6,288 bases of DNA. It comes from Rhodospirillales bacterium 47_12_T64 (GTDB lineage: Bacteria; Pseudomonadota; Alphaproteobacteria; Kiloniellales; Kiloniellaceae). A program made the translations under genes and the position numbers. Of the stretch, positions 5,754 to 6,288 are shown piece by piece. The notes beneath the pieces are model-generated. The model ran no database searches. It saw only the letters and a list, made by a program, of their open reading frames with translations, and was not told where the DNA came from. The DNA lies in NCBI GenBank assembly GCA_002162915.1, contig MABB01000050.1, forward strand, positions 1 through 6,288. Direction: 5' to 3'. Within the stretch, counting starts at the first letter, position 1. Each line of letters starts with the position of its first letter.

Positions 5754-6288
5754 ATGCGCCAACAACCGATAAAAGCCTTTGTATTTGATGCTTATGGAAC
5801 TCTACTTGATGTTCATTCTGCCGTTGGCAAAGCTATGGATGATCTCGGAAAAGATGCAGAGGATATATCAAATATCTGGCGTACCAAACAACTGGAATAC
5901 ACCTGGTTGCGAAGCCTTATGGGAAAGCACGCTGACTTTTGGCAGGTAACCTCGGATGCATTAAGATATGCACTACGTTGCCACAACATGGAAAATGACC
6001 AAAGGCACGATAAGCTTATGGCACTTTATCTTGAGCTTTCGGCCTATAGAGATGCTTTTGATACGGTTAAATACCTTAAAACCCTTGGACACACGACCTT
6101 AATTTTAAGTAACGGTTCTCAATATATGCTCGACAAAGCCTTAGAAAATTCTGGGTTGGATGAGTATATTGATAGGGCGATCTCAATTGATGAGGTCGGG
6201 ATCTATAAACCAAGCCCTGTCGTGTACAAATTGGCTACAGATCATATGAAGTGCTCACCAGCTGAGATTCTCTTTGTTTCTGCCAATG
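5754..6288 (+). CDS. L-2-haloacid dehalogenase-type HAD hydrolase (haloacid dehalogenase type II), 3' end outside window
   Basis: The first 178 codons of a HAD-superfamily hydrolase are present and the rest lies beyond the edge. Type II haloacid dehalogenases convert (S)-2-haloacids to (R)-2-hydroxyacids through an aspartyl ester, in the cytoplasm. The residue set matches the well-studied L-DEX enzymes: nucleophile Asp12 in FVFDAYGTLLDV, Arg43 in WRTKQLEYTWLRSLMG (halide/carboxylate pocket), Ser119-Asn120 in LILSNGS, Lys152 in YKPSPVVY, and Ser176/Asn178 in FVSAN at the edge. The final Asp should lie just past the window. The WRTKQLEYTW segment and the LILSNGS loop distinguish it from phosphatase-type HADs. 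The start has AAGG 8 nt upstream and lies 96 nt after slt, same strand, so co-transcription is possible. Whether halogenated acids are the real substrate is unknown. Confidence 0.9.
   Translation, partial: MRQQPIKAFVFDAYGTLLDVHSAVGKAMDDLGKDAEDISNIWRTKQLEYTWLRSLMGKHADFWQVTSDALRYALRCHNMENDQRHDKLMALYLELSAYRDAFDTVKYLKTLGHTTLILSNGSQYMLDKALENSGLDEYIDRAISIDEVGIYKPSPVVYKLATDHMKCSPAEILFVSAN

Overview
The window looks like alphaproteobacterial chromosome of moderate-to-low G+C. The basis is the protein styles (SmpB, DapA, Slt70-type transglycosylase, a NYN/DUF88 protein with an acidic tail) and the divergent slt / dapA-smpB layout, which I recall from Rhodospirillales-like marine genomes. The assignment is inference from protein and synteny style. 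No rRNA or other taxonomic marker is present.

Layout. Positions 1-900 are a decayed, AT-richer accessory patch. They hold short broken reading frames of unknown origin, then the C-terminal half of a tyrosine recombinase (phage/island integrase) inactivated by an in-frame TAG and a frameshift. A 9-bp direct repeat follows directly after it. Positions 894-1186 have no gene but carry an 8-bp perfect inverted repeat upstream of the next gene. Positions 1187-1846 encode an intact NYN-domain (LabA/DUF88, PIN-like) protein with a very acidic C-terminal tail. A strong 18-bp-stem hairpin at 1868-1907 separates it from the convergent minus-strand pair dapA-smpB (3334 down to 1945, 4 nt between the genes). 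Divergent from dapA, across about 250 nt, lies a periplasmic soluble lytic transglycosylase (3588-5657), preceded by a tiny in-frame leader ORF. The window ends inside an L-2-haloacid dehalogenase-type HAD hydrolase (5754 to the edge).

How the genes fit together. dapA (lysine and meso-diaminopimelate synthesis, hence peptidoglycan precursors) and slt (peptidoglycan turnover) share a divergent control region and a cell-wall theme. smpB (trans-translation rescue of stalled ribosomes) is co-transcribed with dapA. The NYN protein is a putative nuclease beside the trans-translation gene, but it is transcribed toward smpB and ends at the shared terminator, so a functional link is only a suggestion.

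I do not see a convincing new defence or mobile system. The most notable items are the integrase relic with its flanking repeats, the inverted repeat upstream of the NYN gene, and the in-frame micro-ORF in front of slt.
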